This document shows, piece after piece, positions 15,826 through 23,729 of a DNA stretch of 64,000 bases. The first letter of the stretch is position 1. Each line of letters opens with the position of its first letter. This stretch comes from Bacillota bacterium (GTDB lineage Bacteria > Bacillota > Clostridia > Oscillospirales > Acutalibacteraceae), in contig JAEZCC010000047.1 in NCBI GenBank assembly GCA_023412715.1, forward strand, positions 1 through 64,000, read 5' to 3'. The notes under the pieces are model-generated. The model worked only from the letters and a program-made list of their open reading frames with translations, did not search any database and had not been told where the DNA came from. The position numbers and the translations under genes are program-made.

Positions 15826-16170
15826 ATGGCTTTCAAGGTGATCTTTCACGTCGACGAGCTTTCAAAGTGGAACCTGCTGCTTCGAAACGTGCGGAATCTG
15901 ACGGAAACGTCAGGTCTGAAAAGCGCGCAGATCGAGGTGCTGGCAAATTCCGAGGCGGTGGGATTCTACGCCGACCCTGCTTCGGATACTGAAAGAAATT
16001 TGATGCGAGAGCTTGCCGAAGCCGGTATCCGGTTTGTGGCATGCAGCAATGCGCTGAAAGGGATGGGGATCGCCAAGGGACAGCTTCCGTCGTTTGTCGA
16101 GGTCGTGCCCGTTGGCGTGGCAGAACTCATCGAAAAGCAGCATCAGGGCTACGCTTATATCAAACCCTGA
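15826..16170 (+). CDS. DsrE/DsrF-like sulfur-relay protein
   Basis: This 114-aa DsrE-superfamily protein has the family core FKVIFHVDELSKWNLLLRNV and a conserved cysteine in FVACSNALKGMGI, the usual persulfide-carrying position. The start at ATG 15826 follows GGAGGG and GGACGG. It is the third gene of the sulfane-sulfur operon and probably passes sulfur to or from the TusA/rhodanese domains of its neighbour. Confidence 0.85.
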   Translation: MAFKVIFHVDELSKWNLLLRNVRNLTETSGLKSAQIEVLANSEAVGFYADPASDTERNLMRELAEAGIRFVACSNALKGMGIAKGQLPSFVEVVPVGVAELIEKQHQGYAYIKP

Positions 16171-16195
16171 TGGCGGCTCTGCCCCGGTATCTCAA

Positions 16196-16330
16196 TCAAA
16201 TATAGAACAGTTCCTCGAATTTTTTGTCCAGCGCGATACAAAGAGTGAGAGCGAGTTTTGTCGTCGGGTTGAAGTGACCCGTCTCAATGGAACTGATCGT
16301 CTGGCGTGATACGCCGACCATCTGCGTCAA
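16196..16330 (-). pseudogene. XRE-family helix-turn-helix regulator remnant
   Basis: The minus strand reads LTQMVGVSRQTISSIETGHF followed by NPTTKLALTLCIALDKKFEELFYI, the unmistakable end of the short clostridial XRE regulators that normally start with a helix rich in R/E and continue LTQEELAELVGVSRQ. Here the first half is gone and about five codons between LTQ and MVGV are missing. No start codon or ribosome site is present. Upstream sequence is a terminator hairpin. I read it as a decayed gene. Confidence 0.75.
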
Positions 16331-16364
16331 ATCCCTATAGTATGACCCAGTGGCCGGGGTATAA

Positions 16365-16419
16365 AAAAGCAGGACGCAGAGCACTCGGTAAATACCGGTG
16401 TTCTGCGTCCTATATTTTT
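16365..16419. terminator. Strong bidirectional terminator
   Basis: AGGACGCAGA (16371-16380) pairs with TCTGCGTCCT (16402-16411), extended inward by G-T and Watson-Crick pairs to a loop of about two bases. A T run follows on the plus strand (16414-16419), and on the minus strand an A run at 16363-16368 reads as T6. It can stop both the dsrE operon and the SGNH hydrolase transcript. Confidence 0.8.
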
Positions 16420-16496
16420 ATAGGAAATGATTTAGGGAGGCCCCCAGTTTACTGTGTATTGACAGGAAAGAGGGCGGCATTCGTACATATGGGGGT

Positions 16497-17156
16497 CTAA
16501 GAAATCTCCGCAAAAATTTCCTGTACCTTTTGTGCGGCGGCCCTTCCAAACCGCCAATGGCCCTCCCTGCTGAAATGGATGGCATCGTCCTCATTCGGCT
16601 TTGCAATTTGCGCCGCATTCAGAAAATCACACGAAAGGCTCTCCGCCGTTTTGCGCAGGACATCCGCCAATTCCATGGACGGGGCGATCGATTTTTGGCC
16701 GCCGAATTCCTTATTGAACACGGAAGTCTCGATCGTTTTCCCAACGGCCATCGGCGCGACCAGCAAAATCTTTGGTTCGTAGCCCTGCCTGCCGGCGAGT
16801 TCCCTGCGCGCCAGTTTCACCAGCTTCCCGGCATTTTCTGCGATTTTCTCCACCGTTGTAAAAAAATTTGCCTTTAAGTCGTTGGTGCCCAGCATCAGGA
16901 TTACAAGGTCGAGCGGATAATGCGAGCGCAGGCAGGGTATCAGATAACTCTTCCCGTTTTTAGCCTGCGGACATTCGTCGTCCGGGTCGTCCAGCGCTGT
17001 CGTCCGGCCGTTCAAGCCCTCTTCGATCACTTGAAAATGGTTGCCAAGCTGTTTCTGCATCACGTTCGGCCAGCGTTCCCCATAAGGAAATCTTCCCTGC
17101 GTTTCATGGTCGAATCCCCAGGTGTTGGAGTCGCCATAGCACAAAATCGTTTTCAT
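16497..17156 (-). CDS. SGNH/GDSL hydrolase (arylesterase-like)
   Basis: This 219-aa serine hydrolase of the SGNH family has block I CYGDSNTWGFD with the catalytic Ser, block III LGTNDLKANF and the C-terminal Asp-His region DDAIHFSREGHW. It has no signal peptide, so it acts in the cytoplasm on an ester or thioester that sequence cannot name. I use the ATG at 17156 with GAGGTG upstream; a GTG at 17165 is possible. Its promoter carries the same pair of LysR-type sites as the asrABC promoter, which suggests a place in sulfur metabolism. Confidence 0.88.
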   Translation of the reverse strand: MKTILCYGDSNTWGFDHETQGRFPYGERWPNVMQKQLGNHFQVIEEGLNGRTTALDDPDDECPQAKNGKSYLIPCLRSHYPLDLVILMLGTNDLKANFFTTVEKIAENAGKLVKLARRELAGRQGYEPKILLVAPMAVGKTIETSVFNKEFGGQKSIAPSMELADVLRKTAESLSCDFLNAAQIAKPNEDDAIHFSREGHWRFGRAAAQKVQEIFAEIS

Positions 17157-17191
17157 CGTATCCACACCTCGATCCTTTGTTGCCTATATTC

Positions 17192-17258
17192 ATTATACTA
17201 CCGAGGCTATTATAGGTAAAATGCTATTTTCTCAATAATCTAATAGTAAAATCTCTAT
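17192..17258 (-). promoter_or_regulatory. SGNH hydrolase promoter with two LysR-type sites
   Basis: On the minus strand -35 TTTACC (17220-17215) and -10 TATAAT (17197-17192) are 17 bases apart. Two sites of the form ATAG-N8-CTAT lie at 17212-17227 (overlapping the -35) and 17243-17258 (about 30 bases further upstream, overlapping the lysR stop codon). Spacing between sites (31) and to the -10 box (15) is identical to that in front of asrA. Confidence 0.6.
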
Positions 17259-18166
17259 CTATATGAGTGGTCCGCTTCATGATTTCCCAAATGGACGAGC
17301 CGGAAAAGGCGTTCAAATTCATCCATCAGGTTTTTCAGGGCGGAGGAGATGTACTTGTCCTTGTGATAGATGATCCGGAAGCTTCTTTTCATTGGAAAGT
17401 CTTCGATCGGGAGCTGAACGACTCTGTCTTCATGCAACAATAGAGATTTTGAGAGGATCGAAACGCCCTGCCCGGACGCCACGATGTTGATGATCGAATC
17501 GGAGCTGTGGCAGACCCATTTTTCCACGATGGGGATGCCCCTGTCCTCCGTCAGGTTGATCAGAAAGTCCCTTGTCCCGGAACCTTCTTCCCGCAGCACA
17601 CAGTCCATGTTTGCAAGATCGGTCAGCCAGACGGATTTCCGGGAGGCGAAGGGATGCTTTTTTCCGCAGATCAGGACCATTTCGTCCACATAGATCTCTT
17701 TTGAGAGCACATCTTCCGAATGGACGTTGCCTTCGATCACGGCAATGTCCAATGTGCCCTCGGAAATCTTCTGGATGATGTCCTTGGAATTGTCGATATA
17801 GACGCGGATGCGGATCTTCGGATTTTCTTCCTCATATTTTGAAATCATATCCGCCAGAAAGAAGCTCCCCACGGTCAGGGAGGCGCCGACGTGGATCAGA
17901 AGCTGCTCGGAGGCATGGTACAGGTAATGCTCCATGTCGCTGAAATTGGCCAGGATATGTCTCGCATACTGCAGGAACTCCTGGCCAACCTCCGTGATAT
18001 ACAGCTTGCGGGAAAGCCTCTCGAACAATTTCACATGATAGTTTTCCTCGATCTGCGAAATGGCATGGCTGACGGTCGGCTGCGCAATATACAGCTTCTT
18101 CGCGGCCGTTCCCATCCGCCCGGCCTCCGCCACGGCGACGAAAATCTCCAAATCACGGATCGTCAT
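17255..18166 (-). CDS. LysR-family regulator, divergent from asrABC
   Basis: This 303-aa LysR regulator has an N-terminal winged helix (residues 1-62, MTIRDLEIFVAVAEAG, AAKKLYIAQPTVSHAISQIE) and a C-terminal co-inducer domain of the CysB/CbbR type. It is transcribed away from asrABC, the usual layout for a LysR activator. The 115-base gap between the two genes contains two ATAG-N8-CTAT-like sites, one overlapping the predicted lysR start region, consistent with self-repression. The inducer may be sulfite or a related sulfur compound (inference). Confidence 0.93.
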   Translation of the reverse strand: MTIRDLEIFVAVAEAGRMGTAAKKLYIAQPTVSHAISQIEENYHVKLFERLSRKLYITEVGQEFLQYARHILANFSDMEHYLYHASEQLLIHVGASLTVGSFFLADMISKYEEENPKIRIRVYIDNSKDIIQKISEGTLDIAVIEGNVHSEDVLSKEIYVDEMVLICGKKHPFASRKSVWLTDLANMDCVLREEGSGTRDFLINLTEDRGIPIVEKWVCHSSDSIINIVASGQGVSILSKSLLLHEDRVVQLPIEDFPMKRSFRIIYHKDKYISSALKNLMDEFERLFRLVHLGNHEADHSYR

Positions 18167-18189
18167 ACACGCTTTCCTTTTCCTTATAT

Positions 18190-18256
18190 ATAGATAAAAT
18201 ACTATGAAAGCATAATTATATTAGCATTTTACAGCATGAAAAGCAAGCGGTATACT
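18190..18256 (+). promoter_or_regulatory. asrABC promoter with two LysR-type sites
   Basis: The -35 TTTACA (18228-18233) and -10 TATACT (18251-18256) are 17 bases apart. The distal site ATAGATAAAATACTAT (18190-18205) is centred about -65. The proximal site TTAGCATTTTACAGCA (18221-18236) covers the -35 box. This is the textbook LysR recognition and activation pair. The divergent lysR -10 (TATAAT on the minus strand, 18220-18215) lies between them. Confidence 0.65.
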
Positions 18257-18278
18257 ATTCTGTGAAACCCTTGACAAC

Positions 18279-18291
18279 ACATTGACAATGT
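18279..18291. promoter_or_regulatory. Perfect 13-bp inverted repeat in the asrA leader
   Basis: ACATTG-A-CAATGT is a perfect palindrome lying about 16 bases after the predicted asrA transcription start and before the ribosome site. Its position would suit a repressor operator acting on top of the LysR control. I cannot name the protein. Confidence 0.35.
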
Positions 18292-18326
18292 TTCCGGCTT
18301 ATCTTATTGGAAAGGAAGCGGCTTTA

Positions 18327-19382
18327 TTGAAAAACGCCAAGACCTATCGGCTCAGACCGGATGCTCTCGACGCGCTCTTCGAAAAGCTCGAAGAGCGGTA
18401 CGACCTCTACGCCCCGGTCCGGGTTCCCGCCGGAGGGCGGTACGCGCAGCAGGATTCCGTCCTGTACCGGCAGGTACATAAATATGACGAAATCGAATTC
18501 CGCGAGCGGTCCACCTACCCGATGAAGGAAGTTCTCACGCCCATTACGCAGACCCTGTTTTACTTCACGGAGGACGAATACCGGGAAAGTAAGGGGCCTC
18601 AGAAGGACCTTCTGGTTTTCGGCAGGGCGTGCGACATCAACGCCATCAAAATCCAGGATCAGATTTACCTGCAGAACGGCGGCGTGGAGGATTTCTTTTA
18701 TAAAAGAATTCGGGACAAGGTAAAATTCGCGCTGATGGAGTGCAAGGAGCAGTTTGAGGGCTGCTTCTGCTGCAGCGTCGGGGCGAATGTGACCGACCTG
18801 CATTCCCTCGCTTTTTCCTTTGGGGATAAAGAGGCGCACGTTGAGGTTCTGGACGAGGACTTCGGGGGGTATTTCGACCATGCCGAGCCGTCGGATTATC
18901 GGATCCAGTTCCCGCGGGAAAACGAGCTCAAGGTGAAGTACCCCGTTATCGACAGTATCGATCTGGCCAACAAATTGAAAGATCACCCCATGTGGAAGGA
19001 ATTCGACGACCGGTGCATCGCCTGCGGCTCCTGCACGGTGGCCTGCAGCACCTGCACCTGTTTTGAGACCGTGGATCTCGTTTACACGCAGAACGCGCAC
19101 GTCGGCGAGCGGAGGAGGACCTGCTCCTCCTGCATGGTGGACGGCTTCGACGAGATGGCCGGCGGCCAGTGCTTTCGGAAAACGACCGCCGAAAAATACC
19201 GCTATAAGATTCTCCATAAGGTCTACGGTCATGACGCGCGGTTCCACACGGGCCCGATGTGCGTGGGCTGCGGGCGGTGCTCCGCCAGGTGCCCGGAGCT
19301 GATCAGCTATCCGGCGACCCTGAACAAGCTGGCAAAGGCGATTGAGGAAATCAAACGGGAGGAGGAGACGCAGCATGCTTAA
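18327..19382 (+). CDS. asrA: Anaerobic sulfite reductase subunit A
   Basis: AsrA (351 aa) is the iron-sulfur electron-transfer subunit of the NADH-dependent dissimilatory-type sulfite reductase AsrABC. It contains ferredoxin-type clusters CIACGSCTVACSTCTC and CVGCGRCSARCP, plus CSSCMV and CCS motifs. I use the TTG at 18327, which has AAAGGAAG eight bases upstream; the longer ATG frame at 18282 overlaps the leader palindrome and lacks a ribosome site. The gene overlaps asrB by eight bases, so the subunits are translationally coupled. Confidence 0.95.
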   Translation: MKNAKTYRLRPDALDALFEKLEERYDLYAPVRVPAGGRYAQQDSVLYRQVHKYDEIEFRERSTYPMKEVLTPITQTLFYFTEDEYRESKGPQKDLLVFGRACDINAIKIQDQIYLQNGGVEDFFYKRIRDKVKFALMECKEQFEGCFCCSVGANVTDLHSLAFSFGDKEAHVEVLDEDFGGYFDHAEPSDYRIQFPRENELKVKYPVIDSIDLANKLKDHPMWKEFDDRCIACGSCTVACSTCTCFETVDLVYTQNAHVGERRRTCSSCMVDGFDEMAGGQCFRKTTAEKYRYKILHKVYGHDARFHTGPMCVGCGRCSARCPELISYPATLNKLAKAIEEIKREEETQHA

Positions 19383-20175
19383 CAATCCGGTAAAACCCCG
19401 CGCGCAGAAAATCCTTGAGATTCTGCCGCAGACGGAGACGGAATGGACCTTTCGCGTAGCGAATGATCTTCCGGTCCGGCACGGGCAGTTCATGCAGCTC
19501 TCCCTTCCGAAGGTGGGGGAAGCGCCGATCTCCATCAGCGGCTTCGGGGACGGCTATGTGGACTTCACCATCCGCAAAGTGGGAAAGGTGACCGACGGGC
19601 TCTTCAGCCTGAAAAAGGGCGATTCCATCTTCCTGCGCGGCTGTTACGGCAACGGGTGGCCGGTGGATCAGCTCAAAGGAAAGAATATCGTCATCGTGGC
19701 CGGCGGCACCGGCGTCTCCCCGGTCAAGAGCCTGATCCATATGCTTTATGAAAACCCGGATTACGTCAAAGAGGTCTATCTGATCCTCGGCTTCAAAAAT
19801 TCCAGAAGCATCCTCTTTGTCGACGAGCTGGCCGAATGGAAGGCCGCGAAGCACTTTCACGTCGTCTACACGCTGGACAGCGAGAAGTTCGCGGGCTGGA
19901 ACAAGGGGCTGGTCACCGATTTTCTGAAAAACGTCCCGTTCGATTCCTTCGGCGGGAATTATGCGTGCATCGTGGTGGGGCCGCCCGTGATGATGAAATT
20001 CACCGGCCTCGGCCTTTTGACGAACGGGGTCCCCGAGGAAAAGATCTGGATGTCCTTTGAGCGGAAAATGTCCTGCGGCATCGGGAAATGCGGCCACTGC
20101 CGAATCGACGAGACCTATGTGTGCCTGGACGGGCCGGTCTTCAATTACACGGTCGGCAAAAAACTCGTGGATTAG
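19375..20175 (+). CDS. asrB: Anaerobic sulfite reductase subunit B
   Basis: AsrB (266 aa) is a ferredoxin-NAD(P) reductase-like subunit that binds FAD and takes electrons from NADH. The flavin-binding region ends near PISISGFGDG, the nucleotide-binding loop is VAGGTGVSPVKSLIHM, and a 2Fe-2S-type cysteine cluster CGIGKCGHCRI...C is at the C-terminus, as in dihydroorotate dehydrogenase PyrK. GGAGGAGGAG precedes the ATG at 19375. It passes electrons to AsrA and AsrC. Confidence 0.95.
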   Translation: MLNNPVKPRAQKILEILPQTETEWTFRVANDLPVRHGQFMQLSLPKVGEAPISISGFGDGYVDFTIRKVGKVTDGLFSLKKGDSIFLRGCYGNGWPVDQLKGKNIVIVAGGTGVSPVKSLIHMLYENPDYVKEVYLILGFKNSRSILFVDELAEWKAAKHFHVVYTLDSEKFAGWNKGLVTDFLKNVPFDSFGGNYACIVVGPPVMMKFTGLGLLTNGVPEEKIWMSFERKMSCGIGKCGHCRIDETYVCLDGPVFNYTVGKKLVD

Positions 20176-20187
20176 GAGGTTTGAATC

Positions 20188-21213
20188 GTGGTAGAAGATT
20201 GCAATATCAAAAAGCTGCGGAACAACTGCTTCCGTCAGTCGAAAGTCCCCGGCGAATTCATGCTGCAGCTCCGGGTTCCGGGCGCGGTCATCGATTCGAA
20301 ATGGCTCGACGTGATCCAGCACGTCTGCCGGACCTGGGGCAACGGCTCCTTTCACCTCGGGGTGCGGCAGACCCTGAACGCGCCGGGGATCAAGGCAAAG
20401 GATATCCCCGCGGTGAACGATTACATACAGCCTTATCTGCAGGCCGTCGAGTGCGAGATGTGCGGCGTCGAGATGCAGACGAAGAACGGCTACCCCTATA
20501 TCGCGCCCCGGAACATCATGGCCTGCATCGGCAGCGTCCACTGTATCAAGGGCAATGTCAACACCCAGGCGCTTGCCCGGAAGCTGGAAAAGGTGATCTA
20601 TCCGAACCCGTATCATATCAAGATTTCGGTGTCGGGCTGTCCGAACGACTGCGGCAAGGCCCATTTTCAGGACTTCGGCATCATCGGCTGCACAAAGCCA
20701 ATCTACGATATCGACCGGTGCATCGGCTGCGGGGCGTGCGTACGCAAATGCGAGAGTGCGGCGACCCGCGTGCTCTCCCTGAACGATAAGCACAAGGTGG
20801 AGAAGGATGCCTGCTGCTGTGTGGGCTGCGGGGAATGCGTCGCCGCCTGCCCGACTGGGGCGTGGAGGCGGCCGAACAGGGACTTTTATAAGATCATCCT
20901 GGGCGGCCGGACCGGCAAGCAATATCCGCGGATGGGCAAGATGTTCGCCAACTGGCTGACGGAAGACAGTCTGCTCGCAATCATGAAAAACTGGCCGAAG
21001 TTTTCCGACTGGGTTTTGGGCGGGAAACCCGTCTATATCCACGGCGGGCACCTGATCGACCGGGCGGGATACCAGCGGTTCAAGGAATTCATGCTGGAGG
21101 GCGTGACGCTGAACCCGGAAGCCTTCATCGCCGAGAACATCAACTGGGCGGAAACGGAGTACCGCAGCAACATCCATGTGAAGCCTCTCAGCAAGCACCA
21201 GAGCGTCAAATAG
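20188..21213 (+). CDS. asrC: Anaerobic sulfite reductase subunit C (siroheme)
   Basis: AsrC (341 aa) is the catalytic siroheme/4Fe-4S subunit that reduces sulfite to sulfide. The cluster and siroheme cysteines are in CIGSVHC (C-x5-C) and CPNDC (C-x3-C). A two-cluster ferredoxin domain follows (CIGCGACVRKC, CVGCGECVAACP). The GTG start has AGGAGG seven bases upstream. The siroheme it needs can be made by the operon starting at 21805. Confidence 0.96.
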   Translation: MVEDCNIKKLRNNCFRQSKVPGEFMLQLRVPGAVIDSKWLDVIQHVCRTWGNGSFHLGVRQTLNAPGIKAKDIPAVNDYIQPYLQAVECEMCGVEMQTKNGYPYIAPRNIMACIGSVHCIKGNVNTQALARKLEKVIYPNPYHIKISVSGCPNDCGKAHFQDFGIIGCTKPIYDIDRCIGCGACVRKCESAATRVLSLNDKHKVEKDACCCVGCGECVAACPTGAWRRPNRDFYKIILGGRTGKQYPRMGKMFANWLTEDSLLAIMKNWPKFSDWVLGGKPVYIHGGHLIDRAGYQRFKEFMLEGVTLNPEAFIAENINWAETEYRSNIHVKPLSKHQSVK

Positions 21214-21230
21214 AAAGGTTGGGAGATTTT

Positions 21231-21683
21231 ATGAGTGAAGTATTTCGGGCCGGCGACCTGCTCAACAGCCTCGTGGGACTGGAAAAGACGGGACACGACT
21301 TCTATCTCAGAATATCGCGGCAGGCCAGGGACGCAAAGAGCGGCGACCTCTTCCGTTTCCTCGCGGGTGAGGAAGCAAAGCATGAAAAAATCTATTCCGA
21401 TCTGTCACAGGAATATATCGGAAGCACGGCAGCCGATGCAGAAATCGACGAAGAGTATGGCGCCTATTTAAAGGCCCTGCTCTCCCAGCACTTTGATTTT
21501 TCTCCCGCCGATCTCGATACGCTGGAAGCGGCCCTGAAATTTGCCGTTTCCCTCGAAAAGGACACCCTGCTTTATATCGGGGAACTGCAGAACGTTTTGA
21601 AGGACTGGAAGACGGACCTTTTCGAGCGCATCAAGAAAGAGGAGAGAAGCCATCTTAAAATGTTGGCGGACCTTTCAAAATAA
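21231..21683 (+). CDS. Rubrerythrin-like diiron protein
   Basis: This 150-aa four-helix ferritin-like protein has two ExxH-type metal motifs (GEEAKHEKI and KEERSHLKM) with matching glutamates in GLEKTGHDFY and SLEKDTLLY, giving a diiron site. There is no C-terminal rubredoxin domain. Members of the family reduce peroxide or sense oxygen. It follows asrC after 17 bases with AAGGTTGGGAG upstream of ATG 21231, so it probably protects or supports the sulfite reductase. Confidence 0.88.
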   Translation: MSEVFRAGDLLNSLVGLEKTGHDFYLRISRQARDAKSGDLFRFLAGEEAKHEKIYSDLSQEYIGSTAADAEIDEEYGAYLKALLSQHFDFSPADLDTLEAALKFAVSLEKDTLLYIGELQNVLKDWKTDLFERIKKEERSHLKMLADLSK

Positions 21684-21713
21684 GGCGTGAGGCCGGTAAA
21701 ACAAAAGAAACGT

Positions 21714-21767
21714 GTGCAGGCACTGCACGAATCACCAGCGATGTCTGCCATTGCAGGCATCGCTGGT
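21714..21767 (+). other. Two tandem hairpins before the siroheme operon
   Basis: The first hairpin is GTGCAG-gca-CTGCAC (21714-21728). The second has 15-base arms (21734-21748 and 21753-21767) with one G-U pair and a four-base loop. No T run follows either one, so they are poor terminators. They lie between the rubrerythrin stop and the precorrin-2 dehydrogenase start and may be a processing site, an RNA-protein site or an attenuator. Confidence 0.5.
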
Positions 21768-21804
21768 TTCGGTTCCATGACGACCGATCAAGGCAGGTGA
21801 AAAA

Positions 21805-22479
21805 ATGGGATATTTCCCGCTTTTTATAAACCTTTCCGGCAGGGACGTGCTGGTGGCAGGCGGCGGGAAGGTGGCGGAGCGCAAGGCGCGGATTCTGCGG
21901 GAGTTTGACGCCGCCATCCGGCTGGTCAGTCCCGAAGCGACGCAGGGACTCACGGAGCTCGCCGGCTCGGGTGCGATCCGGTTCCTTCGGAGGGAATATC
22001 GCACGGAAGACATTGATACCGCGGCCATTGTTGTTGCCGCCACAGGCGACAGGACGGTCAACCGGCAGATCCATGACGACGCCGTTTGCAAGGGCATCCC
22101 TGTCAACGTGGCGGACGACCCGGAGCTGTGCACGTTTTTCTTTCCGGCCATAGTCCGCCGCGACGATTTCGTCGTCGGGATCACGACCTCCGGCAGCTAT
22201 CCTGCGCTTTCAAGATATGCCCGTGAAAAAATTGAGACGCTCTTCCCCGACCAATACGGCGTAATCACGGACATTCTGAAAGAGTATCGGGAAAAAATCC
22301 GGAACGAAATACATAGTCCGGCAGAACGGGCGGCAATCCTCGAAAAGCTGATGGATACGGCTGCGCAGGCGGCGCAAAATGCCAAAACGTTAGACCGCCG
22401 CATTCTTATTGAACAGCTCGACAAAGCCCGCGAAGAATGGGCGCGGCGGGTTCCCACGCAAGGAGGTGAAAGATTATGA
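21805..22479 (+). CDS. Precorrin-2 dehydrogenase/siroheme synthase-like protein
   Basis: This 224-aa protein of the CysG N-terminal/Met8 type oxidises precorrin-2 to sirohydrochlorin and may insert iron. The NAD site is VAGGGKVAERKARIL. The conserved NVADDPELCTFFFPA region and the catalytic aspartate context are present. It starts the tetrapyrrole operon and its stop overlaps the hemA start (ATGA at 22476). A dedicated siroheme enzyme next to asrABC argues that siroheme is the main product. Confidence 0.9.
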   Translation: MGYFPLFINLSGRDVLVAGGGKVAERKARILREFDAAIRLVSPEATQGLTELAGSGAIRFLRREYRTEDIDTAAIVVAATGDRTVNRQIHDDAVCKGIPVNVADDPELCTFFFPAIVRRDDFVVGITTSGSYPALSRYAREKIETLFPDQYGVITDILKEYREKIRNEIHSPAERAAILEKLMDTAAQAAQNAKTLDRRILIEQLDKAREEWARRVPTQGGERL

Positions 22480-23714
22480 AGATCTGTATGGCCGGCGTCG
22501 ATTTCAGCCGCGCGGCGCTCGGGCAGCGCGAAGCCTTTGCCTTTACCAGGAGCCAGGCCGCGCAGGCCGGGCATACCATAGCGGAGGTGCCGGGGGTGGA
22601 AGGCTGCGTGATCGTCTCCACCTGCAACCGGACGGAGCTTTGGCTGTGCGTGGAAAACGGCGGGAAGGCAGACCCGGCGGCGCTTCTCTGCTCGCTGAAA
22701 GGGCTTGAAAGGGCCCGGTTTTCGGATGGGATCACAGTGAGAAACGGTGAGGAGGCGGTCCGCCGCCTTTTTGAGACGGCCTGCGGCCTGCGCTCGCTCA
22801 TATGGGGCGAAGACCAGATCGTCACCCAGATCCGGGACGCCGCCGATTTGTCCGTGTCCGAAGGCACGGCGGGAAAAGTGCTGGGGAAACTGTTTCAGAC
22901 GGCCGTCACCTCCGCCAAAGCGGTCAAGACCCAGGTGCGCTTTTCCGCCGGAAATTCTTCCGTGGCCGCGGCGGCCGTGGAAAAATGCCGGGAACTGTGC
23001 GGCAGCCTGCGGGGTCTGCGCTGCCTGGTCGTCGGGAGCGGCCGGATGGGGCGCCTCGCGGCGCAGGCGTTTGCCGCGGCCGGCGCGCAGGTTCTTATGA
23101 CGCTTCGGCAATACAAATATGGAATCAGCGTAATCCCGGAAAACTGCGAAAGCCTTCCTTACGACGAACGGTATGCGGGAATCAGCGACGCCGACGTCGT
23201 CGTCAGCGCCACTTCGAGCCCGCATTACACTCTTCTGTTTGATCCGGCTCAGGAAGCCTGCGCGGCAAATCCGAAGGACAGGATCTTCCTCGACCTTGCC
23301 GTTCCGCGGGATATAGACTCCCGGATCGCGAAGCTGCCGGGGTGCCACCTGCTGACGATCGACGACATTCCCTGTCGCGTCCGGGCGGAGGAAAAAGCGG
23401 CGGTGGAGGCTCAATGCGGGGAGATCATCGGCCATTACATTCGCGAGTTTGAAAAGCAGCTGGTCGCATGGTCCACGCTGCCCGCCATTCATAAACTTGC
23501 CCATGAATTTCAGGCTTCCCTGCGCGAAGGGTTGGAAAAAGAACTTCGGCAGACACCCATTTCCCCGGAAGCGATGCGGACGGTCCTGGATGCGGCGCAG
23601 AGTCTCTCTGAAGCACAGGCTGGCAAGATGCTGTTTGCCTTTCGGGACTGGATGGAAGAAAACGCCGGGACACGGGAAATGCTGCCGGGTGATGCGGCCC
23701 GGGCCGTGGAATAA
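22476..23714 (+). CDS. hemA: Glutamyl-tRNA reductase
   Basis: HemA (412 aa) converts glutamyl-tRNA to glutamate-1-semialdehyde with NADPH, the first committed step of tetrapyrrole synthesis. The catalytic cysteine is in STCNRTELWL, the tRNA/substrate region is SLIWGEDQIVTQI, and the NADPH site is VVGSGRMGRLAAQA. The protein is slightly short of the usual length but complete. It is translationally coupled to the precorrin-2 dehydrogenase gene. Confidence 0.95.
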   Translation: MKICMAGVDFSRAALGQREAFAFTRSQAAQAGHTIAEVPGVEGCVIVSTCNRTELWLCVENGGKADPAALLCSLKGLERARFSDGITVRNGEEAVRRLFETACGLRSLIWGEDQIVTQIRDAADLSVSEGTAGKVLGKLFQTAVTSAKAVKTQVRFSAGNSSVAAAAVEKCRELCGSLRGLRCLVVGSGRMGRLAAQAFAAAGAQVLMTLRQYKYGISVIPENCESLPYDERYAGISDADVVVSATSSPHYTLLFDPAQEACAANPKDRIFLDLAVPRDIDSRIAKLPGCHLLTIDDIPCRVRAEEKAAVEAQCGEIIGHYIREFEKQLVAWSTLPAIHKLAHEFQASLREGLEKELRQTPISPEAMRTVLDAAQSLSEAQAGKMLFAFRDWMEENAGTREMLPGDAARAVE

Positions 23715-23729
23715 ACGAGGGGATAGCTT

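Noticed and set aside
19351..21198. 615-codon minus-strand frame across asrB/asrC
   Set aside because: Antisense shadow; repetitive His/Asp-rich translation without family features.
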